Source: Dromiciops gliroides (Eukaryota; Chordata; Mammalia; Microbiotheria; Microbiotheriidae). From it: a stretch of 64,000 nt of DNA. The stretch spans positions 59,538,492 to 59,602,491 of the forward strand of contig NC_057867.1 of assembly GCF_019393635.1 (NCBI RefSeq), read 5' to 3'. Numbering within the stretch: the first letter of the stretch is position 1; each line of letters starts with the position of its first letter. The notes under the pieces were generated by a model that was given only the letters and a program-made list of their open reading frames with translations, did no database searches and was not told where the DNA came from. Shown piece after piece: positions 33,545-44,409 of the stretch. The position numbers and the translations under genes were made by a program.

Positions 33545-35180
33545 AAGCATGACAGTTTTTAACCTCTAATACACCTAAATGCTAATTGCCTTTGAGTACC
33601 TGAATGTTTGATATATGTCACGGGTTAGGTGAGAAATGTAAATAAATAAAACTATAAAATCATTAGAAGGAAAGAAGCTACATGTTATCATGCCTAGAAG
33701 TAAGCCAGTCAATTGAAATTGGATTTATTGCATGTCAAAGTACCATCTGAAAGTATTCAAGGCTCTTCTTGAAGATTAATGACTTGTCATCCAGGCAGGC
33801 AAGCTAGGCATCATGCTCAACTCCTTGTTCTCTCTCACCCCTATATCCAATCACTTGCAAAGTCCTGTGGATTTTGGCTTCATAACATCTCTGCTTTCTC
33901 CCCTGTTCTCTCTCCTCTGCCATTGCTCCCACCCTGCCACAGACCCTCATCACCTCACAACTAGGCTAGTGCAATAGAAGCTAATTGGTGTCCCTGCCTC
34001 AAATCCTTCTCTACTCTACTCCATCCTTCACTCGGATGCCAAAGTGATTTTCCTAGTGAATATATGAAATGGGGATAGGAGAAAGGAGAAATAATAAAAT
34101 TTTAATGCCTGGTAGCCTGCCACCTTCAGGAACCTTCATCCATCTTTGAATTCCTTATTCTTGTTTATTAATGAACAATGACCTTAGAGTCACATCATTT
34201 GATGGCAAAGTTCATTGGAATGTTGATGCCTTCTTGTTTCTTCTCTATTTTTGAAGATTTCTTAAAGTGGGGATTCTTAATTTATGGTCTATGGATAGAT
34301 TTTAGGGGGTCTGTGAATTTAGATGGGGAAGATGACATCTTTCTTTTTAGTAACCTCTCACCGAAATTGAGCATCCCCTTCAATTATTTGAAAAGAAGCT
34401 TCTGGGGAGGGAATCCATGGAATTGCTTGTCTGTAGCAGTCAGTGAAGCCTTCCTGTCTTTGTAAAAGAGGAGGGGGAAAACATGATTCTGAGTTCATAT
34501 TCACGTTTCAGACTCCCATTCCTTTCACATTTGGGCTTTGCCCAAACACTTTGCATTTTGTTCTTGAAAAAGGATCAGACAGCTTCATCAGTCCCAACTC
34601 CCTGCTTGTATCGCCTCTTTGTTTTTCAGGCCTTTTGGGGGGGGGGTTGTCCTCCCAGCTCAGTAGAGATAGGGAAAGCGGGAGAAAAGAAGCATCTTGG
34701 TAAGGGTGGAGGGAGAAAAGTTTTATCAGTGGCAAGCAACTGACTTTCCTTTATAATGCTACTCTGTCTGCCCTGCAAAGGACAGCTCATGTTTCTTTTA
34801 GACTATCTTGGCAGTAGATAAATCAGTGTAGGGAAAACTATGCCAGGGAAATACTCTTTTTGGTCTGAATGTAGGTTATGCTTTTCCTCTTGCAAATTTG
34901 GCTTGTATGAAATCTGAAAGTGGCTTGTGAATCAATGTCCTAGTCTAGTATAGACATATTTGTAATTTTTTCTTTTGTATTTTAATCCCCAGTGCCTAGC
35001 ACAGTGCTTGGCACATAGGAGGTGCATATTAAATTTGATTGACTACAGATGGATCCCATTTCGGGGGTGTGGGCTAGGTTGTATTAATCCTCATACCCTT
35101 ATTATGAATGAGAACAGAAAATAAAAATACGAGAAAGGGAAATGTGCAAGTATGACAGATGGTAGAGGGAAAGAAGATTG
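33545..35180. other. Unique sequence, no gene recognised
   Basis: A G10 run occurs at about 34640. A MIR/L2-type end lies near 34985-35045 (AGTGCCTAGCACAGTGCTTG). No coding signal. Confidence 0.5.
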
Positions 35181-35189
35181 GTTAGGAGT

Positions 35190-35400
35190 AGCTTGGCATG
35201 GTGGCAAAGTCCAATGGATTGCAAGGCAGAGGACCTGGGTCGAAGCCCTGATCACTGGCATCCTGTTACTTATTTATCTGTGTGACCTTGAGCAAGTCAC
35301 TTGCCTTCCCTGGGCTCCCATTTTCCTCATCTGTAACACAAGGGGGTTGAACCTGATGATCTCTAAGGTTCCTTCCAACCTTACTTTCTCTGAGCCTATA
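35190..35400 (+). repeat. MIR-type SINE
   Basis: GGACCTGGGTCGAAGCCCTG, then TGTGTGACCTTGAGCAAGTC, then GTTGAACCTGATGATCTCTA, then TTCCTTCCAACCTTA, a fairly complete plus-strand copy. Confidence 0.85.
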
Positions 35401-35734
35401 ATGGGGCTTCTGATGAGCTTTGGAAAGGTGGGGGTCATCGAAAACTACTCAAAGCAATAGAGACTGGACAAGTCTCTTGTACCCCTCCCATTCATACACA
35501 TGACATTGTAGGTACACAGGCAACACTATAGACTGACTTAAAATAATGGACTTATTAAGTCCATCAAGCACTTATTAAGTGATTACCATTTATACTGTGT
35601 TATACTAGGTGAAAATGAAGAGAGATGAGAGGATATGAGGTTGTGGTAAGATGAAGGAATTTCAGAGGTTTGAATCAAGGAGATAGAATTGTAGGGAATG
35701 ATGATGATGATAAGAATGTCCTACTTGGGGATGA

Positions 35735-35990
35735 TGGTGATGATAGCCAACATGTATATAATGTTTCAAGGTTTGCAACGTGCTTTACATATATCATCTC
35801 ATTTGATCCTCAGAACAACTTTGTGAGGTAGGTGCTACTCTTACCCCTATCTTACAGTTGAAGAAATTGAGGCAGACACATGTGAAGTGACTTGATCAGA
35901 GTCACACAGCTATTAAGTGTCCAAGCCAGAATTTTAACTCAAGTCTTCATAACTCCAAGTCCAGTGTTCTAGCCACTGTACCACCTTGGA
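35735..35990 (-). repeat. MIR-type SINE, minus strand
   Basis: GCTTTACATATATCATCTCA, then TTTGTGAGGTAGGTGCTACT, then GAAATTGAGGCAGACACATG, then CTAGCCACTGTACCACCTT: a nearly full antisense copy. Confidence 0.88.
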
Positions 35991-36825
35991 CAAGGGCCCT
36001 GTGTATAAGGGCAGGGGTAGGGAGTATAGAGAAGAAGACTGCATACCATATTAAACTCCTTAAGAAATGAGGAAGGATGTCTTGGGGGCTAGTAGGTAAC
36101 TGCTACAAGCATCTGGCTAGGGTAATATATCTAGATGGAGTGGATCTCCAAGGGCCTATGAAATGATGTCAAAGGTTGGCCAGCACAAAGCAGAAGATGG
36201 GTTTTGTTTCAGATATTAGCCTAGTACAGAAGGGCTTTAAAAAACAAAACCTCATGATTCATGGTCCAACTGAAGGCTTTATCTTCAGATTTGTATTTTT
36301 AGGCACTTTCTGAGACAGTTAATATTTTTAATGTTTACTTGACCTTGTTCTTATCATCCCAATGAATGACTCAGGCTACTAGTAGATATTACACATTTAG
36401 AAGTATAGGGAGCATCAAGAGATACAATTTTACCTTGGCATTTGCAAATGGGGGATATCTGAATGCCCAATGGCATGAGGCCATAGGGTTGTAAGAAACT
36501 CATAAATAAGCATCATTTTCGGTTCTGAATCTCCCAACATGCATTTCCCCAAAGTCCTTCTTGCCCTTTGTTATTTCTGGATATCTGATCCTATGAAAAA
36601 GGGCCCTTTCTTTTACCATGTCCCCCTCTCCCCTAGCCACTATATTTTCTTTCTTTGTATTTCCATCGATGAACATAGTTCTTTGTACATAGTAAGCACT
36701 TAATAAATGATCGTTGACAGATTAGTTGACTGGCTATAGGGCCTCCTCAGTCTTTTGCTTATTCATCATAGACCTAGTCTACTGACTAAGTATCTTGGCC
36801 TGAGGGAACATGACTTGCAGCCCAG
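35991..36825. other. Unique sequence, no gene recognised
   Basis: A MIR/L2-type terminal motif, ACATAGTAAGCACTTAATAA, lies near 36688. Nothing else assigned. Confidence 0.5.
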
Positions 36826-36829
36826 TCAC

Positions 36830-37021
36830 TTGTTTTAACATTCATTTCAGTCATGTCTGATTCCCCATGACCCCATTTGGAATTTTCTTGCCAAAGATAC
36901 TGGAGTGGTTTGCCATTTCCTTCTCCAGTTCATTTTATAGATGAGGAGACTGAGGCAAACAGGGTGAAGCAATTTGTCCAGGGTCACATAGTGAGTGTCT
37001 GAGGCCAGATTTGAACTCAGG
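36830..37021 (-). mobile_element. MAR1-type SINE, truncated, minus strand
   Basis: CCATGACCCCATTTGGAATT, then ACTGGAGTGGTTTGCCATTT, then CAGGGTCACATAGTGAGTGT. It stops at GAACTCAGG, so the tRNA-like 5' half is missing. Confidence 0.88.
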
Positions 37022-37465
37022 TGGGTTCATCAATCAAAAAAATAAGCATTTATTAAGTCCTAACTTAATGTGTTAGGGACTGTGCTAGTCACTGGAGATA
37101 CAAAGCAAAAACAAAAACAAACTTTTCCTGCCCTCAGATAGCTTACATTCTAATAAATGAGACAACAGATACATAAATTGATATGTGTCAATTGATACTG
37201 TTGATGCAATATTGATACATATTGATTTATCAATACAGATCAAATACAGAGTAGATAGAAGATAGATTTACAAGTTGCCGACAACTGTAGGACTGAGAAA
37301 GGCCACCTGTAGGAGGTGGGACTTTGTTGTTGTTGCTGTCGTCAGTTCTTTGTTCTCAAGGTGAGTCTTAAGGAAAGAAAGGGATTCTAAGATTCTGATG
37401 TTAGGAGGGAGAATATTCTGGGCAATGAGGAACAGGCAGTGCAAAAAGACTGTAGACATAGGAAT

Positions 37466-37502
<37 letters not shown>
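37466..37502. repeat. (GATA)n microsatellite
   Basis: About nine tandem AGAT units within the unnamed repeat. Confidence 0.95.
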
Positions 37503-38231
37503 CTATAAATATATAAAGTGAATCAAGAGGTAATAGGGAGTCATTAGAGTTGATTGAGTTGGGGGGAAGTGATATGGTCAGATAAGACTTCTGCTGAAGA
37601 TCACTTTGTAAGCTCTATGGAAAATGTATTTGAGTGAGAAGAGACTTGACACAGGAAATCCAATTAGAAAACTATAAAAATAGCCCAGGTGACATTTGGG
37701 GAGGGCCTGAACTATCACAATAGCTATGGGAATGGAGAAAAGAAAATGAGCCAGAGAGATGTTACAGAGAAAGAAATGACAAGATTTGGAAACTGATGCA
37801 ATTTGTGGGGCAAACAAGAAAAAAAGAGTTGAAGGTGACACCAAAGCTGTGAACTTAGATCATAGGAAGGATGGGGTTGCCCTTCATAGTCATAGCTAAG
37901 TTTGGGACATACTAAATTTGAGGTTCTACAGGATATCCAGTTGGAAATGTCCACTAGGCAGTTGATGATTCAGAACTGGGCCTCTGGAGAGTGACTAGGG
38001 CTGGATCCATAGATGAGAGAATCATGTGTATAGAGATGATAATCAAAGCCATGAGAGCTAATAAGCCGATAAGTAAGTGAAAAGAGCTAGATTCTTAGGG
38101 GTGCCTATGGTTCAGAACTGTGATTTGAATGACCAAGAAGTTGTTGGAAAGGGTAGAAGGACCAAGAGTGGACAGTTTCCCCAAAACACAGATACCAGCG
38201 TCTCTAGGGAAAGAAGGCATTCTACACTCTT

Positions 38232-38390
38232 TTTTTTTTTTTTTTTTTTTTTTTGCGGGGCAATGGGGGTTAAGTGACTTGCCCAGGGTCACACAGCTAG
38301 TAAGTGTCAAGTGTCTGAGGCCGGATTTGAACTCAGGTACTCCTGAATCCAGGGCCGGTGCTTTATTCACTGCGCCACCTAGCCGCCCCC
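38232..38390 (-). mobile_element. tRNA-derived SINE, 'GTACTCC/GCCGCCC' subfamily, minus strand
   Basis: Long uninterrupted T tract (about 22) on the plus strand and a perfect 16-bp duplication, GGCATTCTACACTCTT at 38216-38231 and 38391-38406: signs of a recent insertion. The body differs from the copy at 3332 at about one position over some 125 bp and shares its variants. Confidence 0.96.
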
Positions 38391-39118
38391 GGCATTCTAC
38401 ACTCTTAAATGCTAGAGATAGCACAAGAAGGATGAGGACTGAGAAAGGGTCCTTAGGTTTGGAGACTGAGTTTCATCAGCCATTGGGGACACAGCAGTTG
38501 CAGTTAGTAGATAGACTACAGAGGATTTTTTTAAAGTAATAAACATTCTTATTTATAGTTTGGGGTTCTAAATTTTATCCCTCCTTCTTTCCCTCCCCTC
38601 CCTCCTCCATGAGGCACTAAGCAATCAGATATGGGTCATACATGTTTGATTATATAAAACATTACCATATTAGTAATTTTGTACAATGAAACTTGAATAA
38701 AAGAAAAAAATGAAAGAAAGTGAAAAATGGCATGCTTCAGTCTGTCCCATCAATATCAGTTCTGTCTTTGGAGGTGGACAGTATGTTTCAGTAGTCCTTT
38801 GGGATTGTCTTGGATCGTCGTATTGTTGAGATTAGTCAAGTCATTCACGGTTCTTCATCAAACAGTATTGCTGTCTCTCTGCGCAATGTTCTCTTGGTTA
38901 TGCTCACTTCACTGTACATCAGTTCATACATAGCTTTCCAGGACTTTCTGAAATCATCCTGTGTATCATTTCTTATAGCATAATAATATTCCATCACCAT
39001 CATATACCACAGTTTGTTTAGCTATTCTCCAATTGATGGGCATTCCTTTGATTTCCAATTCTTAGCCACCACAAAAAGAGCTGCTAGAAATATTTTTTTT
39101 TTACAAATAGGTCTTTTT

Positions 39119-40630
39119 CAAACCCAGGAACTCTATGAACACAACTACCAAACACTCTTCTCACAAATCAAATCAGATCTAAATAATTGGAAAGATATCA
39201 ATTGCTCATGGATAGGCAGAGCTAATAGAGTAAAAATGACAATACTGCCTAAATTAATTTACTTATTCAGTACCATACCAATCAGACTACCTAAAAATTA
39301 TTTTATAGAGCTAGAAAAAATAATAACAAAATTCATCTGGAAAAACAAAAAATCAAGAATATCCAGGGAAATAATGAAAAAAAATTCACAGGAAGGGGGG
39401 TTAGCGGTACCAAACCTGGAGCTTTACTATAAAGCGGCAGTCATCAAAACTATCTGGTACTGGCTAAAAAATAGAGTGGTAGATCAATGGAATAGGCTAG
39501 GCTCAGGAAATGCAGTAGTAAATGACACTAGTAATGTAGTGTTTGATAAACCCAAAGACTCCAGCTTCTAGGATAGGAACTCAGTATTTGACAAAAACTG
39601 CTGGGAAAACTGGAAGATAGTATGGCAGAAATTAGGCATAGACCAACATCTGACACCTTATACTAAAATAAGGTCAAAATTGGTACATGATTTAGACATA
39701 AGAGGTGATACCATAGGTAAATTAGAAGAGAAAGGAATAGTTTACTTATCAGATCTTTGGAAAGGAAAACAGTTTATGACCAAACAAGAGATAGAGTATA
39801 TTATAAAATGTAAAATGGATGATTTTGATTACATTAAATTAAAAAATTTTTGTACAAACAGAAGCAATGCATCCAAAATTGGAAGGGAGGCAGAAAGCTG
39901 GGAAACAATTTTTGAGGCCAGTACTTCTGATAAAGGCCTCATGTCTAAAATATATAGGGAACTAAATCAAATTTATTTGAATCCAAGTCATTCCCCAATT
40001 GAGAAATGGTCAAAGGATATGAACAGGCAGTTTTCTGATGAAGAAACCAAAGCTATCTATTCCCATATGAAAAAATGCTCTAAATCTCTAATGATTAGAG
40101 AGATGCAAATTAAAACAACTCTGAGGTACCACCTGACACCTATCAGATTGGCTAAAATGACAAAAAAGGAAAATAATAAATGTTGGAGAAACTGTGGGAA
40201 AATTGGAACACTAATTCATTGTTGGTGGAGCTGTGAGCTGATCCAACCATTCTGGAGAGCAATTTGGAATTATGCCCAAAGGGCGATAAAGCTGTGCATA
40301 CCCTTTGAACCAGCAATTCCACTTTTGGGTCTTTTTCCCAAAGAGATCATGGAAAGGGGAAAGGGACCCACATGTACAAAAATATTTATAGCTGCTCTTT
40401 ACTTGGTAGCAAGGAATTGGAAGTTGAGGGGGCGCCCATCAATTGGGGAATGGCTAGACAAGTTGTGGTATATGAATACAATGGAATACTATTGTGCTGT
40501 AAGAAACGATGAGCAGGAGGAGTTCAGAGAAACCTGGAGGGTCTTACGTGAGCTGATGATGAGTGAGATGAGCAGAACCAGAAGAACATTGTACACAGTA
40601 TCATCAACATTGAGTGTTGATCTACTGTGA
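39119..40630 (+). pseudogene. L1 ORF2 C-terminal 504 codons, one nonsense codon
   Basis: The frame is open from the insertion junction to the natural stop at 40628-40630, apart from a TAG at 39569-39571. There the full-length copy has a tryptophan (SSFWDRN), so a single TGG to TAG change is the only break seen. The domain end retains C-x3-C-x7-H-x4-C (around 40185-40240) and PSIGEWLDKLWYMN near 40435-40475. The reverse transcriptase catalytic core is absent because of 5' truncation, so no function is expected. Confidence 0.94.
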
Positions 40631-40859
40631 TGGACTATATTCTTCTCACCAATGCACTGGTACAGAAGAGTTCCAGGGAACTCATGATAGAAGAGGATTT
40701 CCAAATCCAAGGAAAAAAAAGAACTGTGGAGTATAGATGCTGAATGAACCATACAATTTCTTTTGTTTTTGGTACTGGTGTGGTTTTTTTTTTTCTATTT
40801 TGAGGTTTTTCATCATTGCTCTGATTTTTTCTCTTATAATAGGACTAATGCAGAAATAG

Positions 40860-40935
40860 GATTAATGTTATTGTGTGTATATCTATATGTATATGTATAT
40901 ATAGAGAGATATATAGATATAACCTATATCAGGTT
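40860..40935. repeat. TA/TG-rich simple repeat in the L1 3' UTR
   Basis: TATCTATATG, TATATGTATA and GAGAGATATATAGATATA units at the place where the L1 at 7386 has a CA/TG run. Confidence 0.85.
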
Positions 40936-41227
40936 ACCTGCTGTCTAGGGGAGGTGGGAGGGAGGGGAGGGAGGGAGAAAAATCTGAAATTGGACAGCTT
41001 GTATAAACAAAAGTTGAGAACTATCTTTACATGTAATGGAAAAAATAAAATACCTTATATGTAAAATTAAAAAAAACAAACAACCCCCCAAAAAAAAAAC
41101 CCCAAATAGGTCTTTTTTCTCTTTGGGATATATCTTTGGGATATAAACCTAGTGGTAGTATGAGTAAAGAGGGTTTAAAAGTGAGAAGAGAGGACATTGA
41201 GGCACCAAATGTAGACAGCTTATTTTC

Positions 41228-41380
41228 TTTTTTAATAAAGTATTTTATTTATTTATTTTTTCCCGTTACATGTAAAGATAGTTCTCAACTTTTGTTTATA
41301 CAAGCTTTCCAATTTCAGATTTTTCTCCCTCTCTCCCCCATTCCATATATATATATATATATCATTAAACATATTTCTGC
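41228..41380 (-). mobile_element. 153-bp L1 3'-end insertion, minus strand
   Basis: Only the L1 tail (TTAATAAAGTATTTTATTTA, CCCGTTACATGTAAAGATAG, short polypyrimidine tract, (AT)9 at 41345-41362). It is bounded by a perfect 15-bp duplication AGACAGCTTATTTTC at 41213-41227 and 41381-41395. Confidence 0.95.
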
Positions 41381-41548
41381 AGACAGCTTATTTTCAAGGA
41401 GTTCAGCTGAGAAGGAGAGGAGAGATATGGGAGTTAACTGGTGAGCTTGTTAGTATCTGGAAGGAGATGGTTTTTAAGGAAGGAAGAACTTGGACATCTT
41501 TGTAGGCACCAAGAAAGGATCCGAAAGATAGTTTGCAATTCAGCAAGA

Positions 41549-41810
41549 GTGTGGGGCAGCTAGGTGGCGCCATAATGTATAGAGTGCTGGGCCTGAGTCA
41601 GGAAGACTTCCTGAGTTCAAATGTGACCTCAGACACTTACTAGCTGGGTGATCCTGAGCAAGTCACTTCACCCTGTTTGCCCAATTTCCTCATATGCAAA
41701 ATCAGCTGGAGAAGGAAATGGCAAACCACTCCAGTATCTCTGCCAACAAACCCCAAATGGGGTCACGAAGAGTTGGATAAAACTGAAACGACTGAACGAC
41801 AAGAGGTAGG
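41549..41810 (+). mobile_element. MAR1-type SINE, full length, plus strand
   Basis: Best MAR1-type copy in the window: head GGGGCAGCTAGGTGGCGCCA, then GAGTTCAAATGTGACCTCAG, a GAGAAGGAAATGGCAAACCA core, then CCCCAAATGGGGTCACGAAG and the end ACTGAAACGACTGAACGACA. The tRNA-like head resembles the shorter A-tailed SINE, so the two families share a related tRNA-like head. Confidence 0.93.
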
Positions 41811-42744
41811 GATGATAGCAGGGGCAGTCTACTGGAAGATGTGGAAGGGAAGCCTCTCTATTGAGAGGTTGTATTTGGTGGGAAGGGCTACCTCCTCATC
41901 AGAGACCAGTAAATAGGTTGGGGATAACATCACAGAGATGTGAGAAAAGGAAGAGGGGAGAAGGGAAAGATCTCAGTGAATAGCTTCATTTTTTAGTGAA
42001 GTATGAGCTGAATTATTCAGATGAGCTAGTGGGAGAAGGGGGTGACTTGGAAGTCTTGAGGAAAGAAGAGAAGGTTTAGAATAGCCACCATAGTGAGTAG
42101 GCTAGGGTATCAATTCTGGAGATGGACTAAGATTGTCTAGTGCTTGAGGTTAGCTGCCATAAATTTATGGCCGATTCAGTTCAGCATGGTTTTGTCATTT
42201 TCTACAGAAGGCATATGGTGGGAGAATCCAGGGTTGAGGTTTAGCAAGGCTTAATTTGTGCTAAGACAGGGGAATGAGGGATTCCAGAGGAGAGACAAGT
42301 GTGGAGTTGGATGGACTCAGCAGGGGGAAGTGTGGCCTGAGCAGAAGTAAGGGCCTGGGATGGGGATGAGAGATGGAAAAATTAGAGGACAAAGATGAAG
42401 AAATAGGTGTAGGAAAAGTTTAGGATGAGGAGAAAAAGAAAGATAAAACATTATTTTATGAAGGAATTTTGGAGTTCCTGAGTGTGGAAATGGAACACTT
42501 GTACATGATGCAAGATCAAAGTTGTGACCATCCCTCTGTGTAGTCCCGGTGTATTAGAGGGCTAGATAGTGGGTTTTGAGTAGATTGAGAAACTTGAGAA
42601 GGTAGAACATCTGAAGGAACACCACCATCGATATTTAAATCTCTTAGAATGAGGAAAGGAGTTAGGGTAGAAAGACTGAACCAGGCACTGAAACAAGATC
42701 AAGGGATAGAAGTTGGAAGCAGAGCAGGTACAGTAGGAAGAATT

Positions 42745-42880
42745 TCTAGAGTCCAAGGACCTGAATTCAAATACTAGCTCTGTCACTTGCTACTTGTGTG
42801 ACCTTGAGCATTTCCTTTCCCCTCTCTGATTCTCAGTTTCTTCCTCTGTTACATAGAGATCAAATTAGATCAGGGATACC
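42745..42880 (+). repeat. MIR fragment
   Basis: CCTGAATTCAAATACTAGCT, then TGTGTGACCTTGAGCATTTC, then TCAGTTTCTTCCTCTGTTAC. Plus-strand MIR-type. Confidence 0.82.
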
Positions 42881-42954
42881 TACCTAACTTGTGTGTGTCT
42901 GGTGAAGTTTACAGATCCATTCTCATATTAATAGTTCTAAATCCATAAAATTAC

Positions 42955-42985
42955 ATATATATATATATATACATATACATATATT
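42955..42985. repeat. (AT)n simple repeat
   Basis: ATATATATAT with ACATATAC interruptions. Confidence 0.85.
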
Positions 42986-43029
42986 TGTGTGATTATCGAA
43001 GGAAATCAGTTGTATTAAAAAACAGTTAA

Positions 43030-44400
43030 CAATTTTCTTACTTAATAGAATTTTATTTTCTTCCATTTACATGTAAAGATAGTTGGGGGCAGCTAGGTGG
43101 CACAGTGGATAAAGCACTGGCCCTGGATTCAGGAGGACCTGAGTTCAAATCTGGCCTCAGACATTCAGCACTTGCTAGCTGTGTGACCCTGGGCAAGTCA
43201 CAGCCCTCATTGCCCCATCAAACAAAACAACACAAAACATGTAAAGATAGTTTTCAACATCTATTTTTATAAGATTTTGAGTTCTAAATTTTTCTCCCTC
43301 CCTCCCCTCCCCCTTTTCTAAGACAACAAGCAATCCAATATGGGTTATACAGTACAATCATGTTAAACCAATTTCCACATATTCATGTTGTGAAAGAAGA
43401 ATCAAAACAAAAAGGAAAAGTCACTAGAAAGAAAAGAACACAACAAAAAGTGAAAATAGTATGCCTCAATGTTCATTCAGACTCCGTAGTTCTTTCTCTG
43501 GATGTGGAGAGAATTTTCCATCATGAGTCCTTTGGAATTGTTTTAGATCGCTGTTTTGCTGAGAAGAGCTAAGTCTATCACAGCTGATCATCACACAATG
43601 TTGCTGTTACTGTGTACAGTGTTCTCCTGGTTCTGCTCACTTTATTCAGCATCAATTCATGTAAGACTTTCCAGGTTTTACTGAAATCAGCCTGCTCATC
43701 ATTTCTTATAGAACAATAGTATTTCATTACATTCATATACCACAACTTGTTTAGCCATTCCCCAATTGATGGGCAGGCATCCCCTTAGTTTCCAATTCTT
43801 TGCCACCACAAAAAGAGCAGCTATAAATATTTTTGTACATGTGGGTCCCTCTCCTCTTTTCAGATCTCTTTGGGATACAGACCTAGTTGTGGTATTCTGG
43901 ATCAAAGGGTATGCACAGTTTTATATCCCTTTGGGCATAGTTCCCAATTGTTCTGCAGAATGGTTGGATCAGTTCACAACTCCACCAACAATGCATCAGT
44001 GTTCCAATTTTCCCACATTCTCTCCAACATCCAACATTTTCCTTTTCTGTCATATTAGCCAATCTGATAGGTGTCAGGTGGTACTTCAGAGTTACTTTGA
44101 TTTGCATTTTAATCAGTAGTGATTTAGAGAATTTTTTCATGTGACTATAGATAGATTTAATTCCTTCATCTGAAAACTGCCTGTTCATATCCTTTGACTA
44201 TTTATCAATTGGGGGATGACTTGGAGTCTCATAAATTTGACTCAGTTCTCTATATATTTGAGATATGAGGCCTTTATCAAAAAACACTGGCTATAAAAAT
44301 GGTTTCCCAGCTTTCTGTTTTCCATCTAATCTTGGTTATGTTGGTTTTGTTTGTACAGAGGCTTTTTAATTTAATGTAATCAAAATTGTCCATTTTCCAC
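43030..44400 (-). mobile_element. L1 3' part, minus strand, with a SINE
   Basis: The 3' end lies at about 43040 and the polypyrimidine tract at 43298-43316. The ORF2 C-terminus follows in antisense to about 44400, where it stops at TTGTCCATTTTCCAC. Minus-strand residues NRQFSDEGIKSIYSHMKK are readable near 44188-44135. Frames are broken. Confidence 0.9.
43085..43236 (+). mobile_element. tRNA-derived SINE in the L1 3' UTR, plus strand
   Basis: Head GGGGGCAGCTAGGTGGCACA, an 'AACAAAACAACACAAA' tail, and a 16-bp duplication ACATGTAAAGATAGTT at 43069-43084 and 43237-43252. Confidence 0.95.
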
Positions 44401-44409
44401 AAAATTCTT

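Larger units (their letters stand above)
39119..41102 (+). mobile_element. 5'-truncated younger L1, plus strand
   Basis: Begins inside ORF2 (AACCCAGGAACTCTATGAAC) and runs to the 3' UTR and a mixed A-rich tail (40980-41102, including AAAACAAACAACCCCCCAAA). A perfect 15-bp duplication CAAATAGGTCTTTTT (39104-39118 and 41103-41117) bounds it, within an older L1 of opposite orientation. ORF2 residues match those of the full-length copy at 7813-9680 closely. Confidence 0.95.
38526..41165 (-). mobile_element. Old L1 3' part, minus strand, interrupted by a younger L1
   Basis: The 3' end starts near 38526 (TTTAAAGTAATAAACATTCT) with a polypyrimidine tract at 38575-38608. It runs up to 39118 and resumes at 41118-41160 (TTTGGGATATA..AAACCTAG). 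Possible flanks AGAGGATTT / AGAGGGTTT are weak. Confidence 0.8.
37024..42740. repeat. Ancient unnamed interspersed repeat, copy 1 (interrupted)
   Basis: Starts with AAGCATTTATTAAGTCCTAA and continues through CTGCCCTCAGATAGCTTACA, AGTGATATGGTCAGATAAGA, AACTGGGCCTCTGGAGAGTG, GATGAGGACTGAGAAAGGGT, GAGGCACCAAATGTAGACAG and onwards to about 42700. Parts recur in order at 51640-53720, which shows a dispersed family. It is interrupted at 38232, 38526, 41228 and 41549. I recall similar text from ancient mammalian non-LTR (L2/L3-like) 3' regions, but cannot verify the family. No ORF survives. Confidence 0.6.

Noticed and set aside
33347..33569. ORFs of 60-67 codons rich in Ser/Leu or Glu/Arg
   Set aside because: Products of the polypurine simple repeat.
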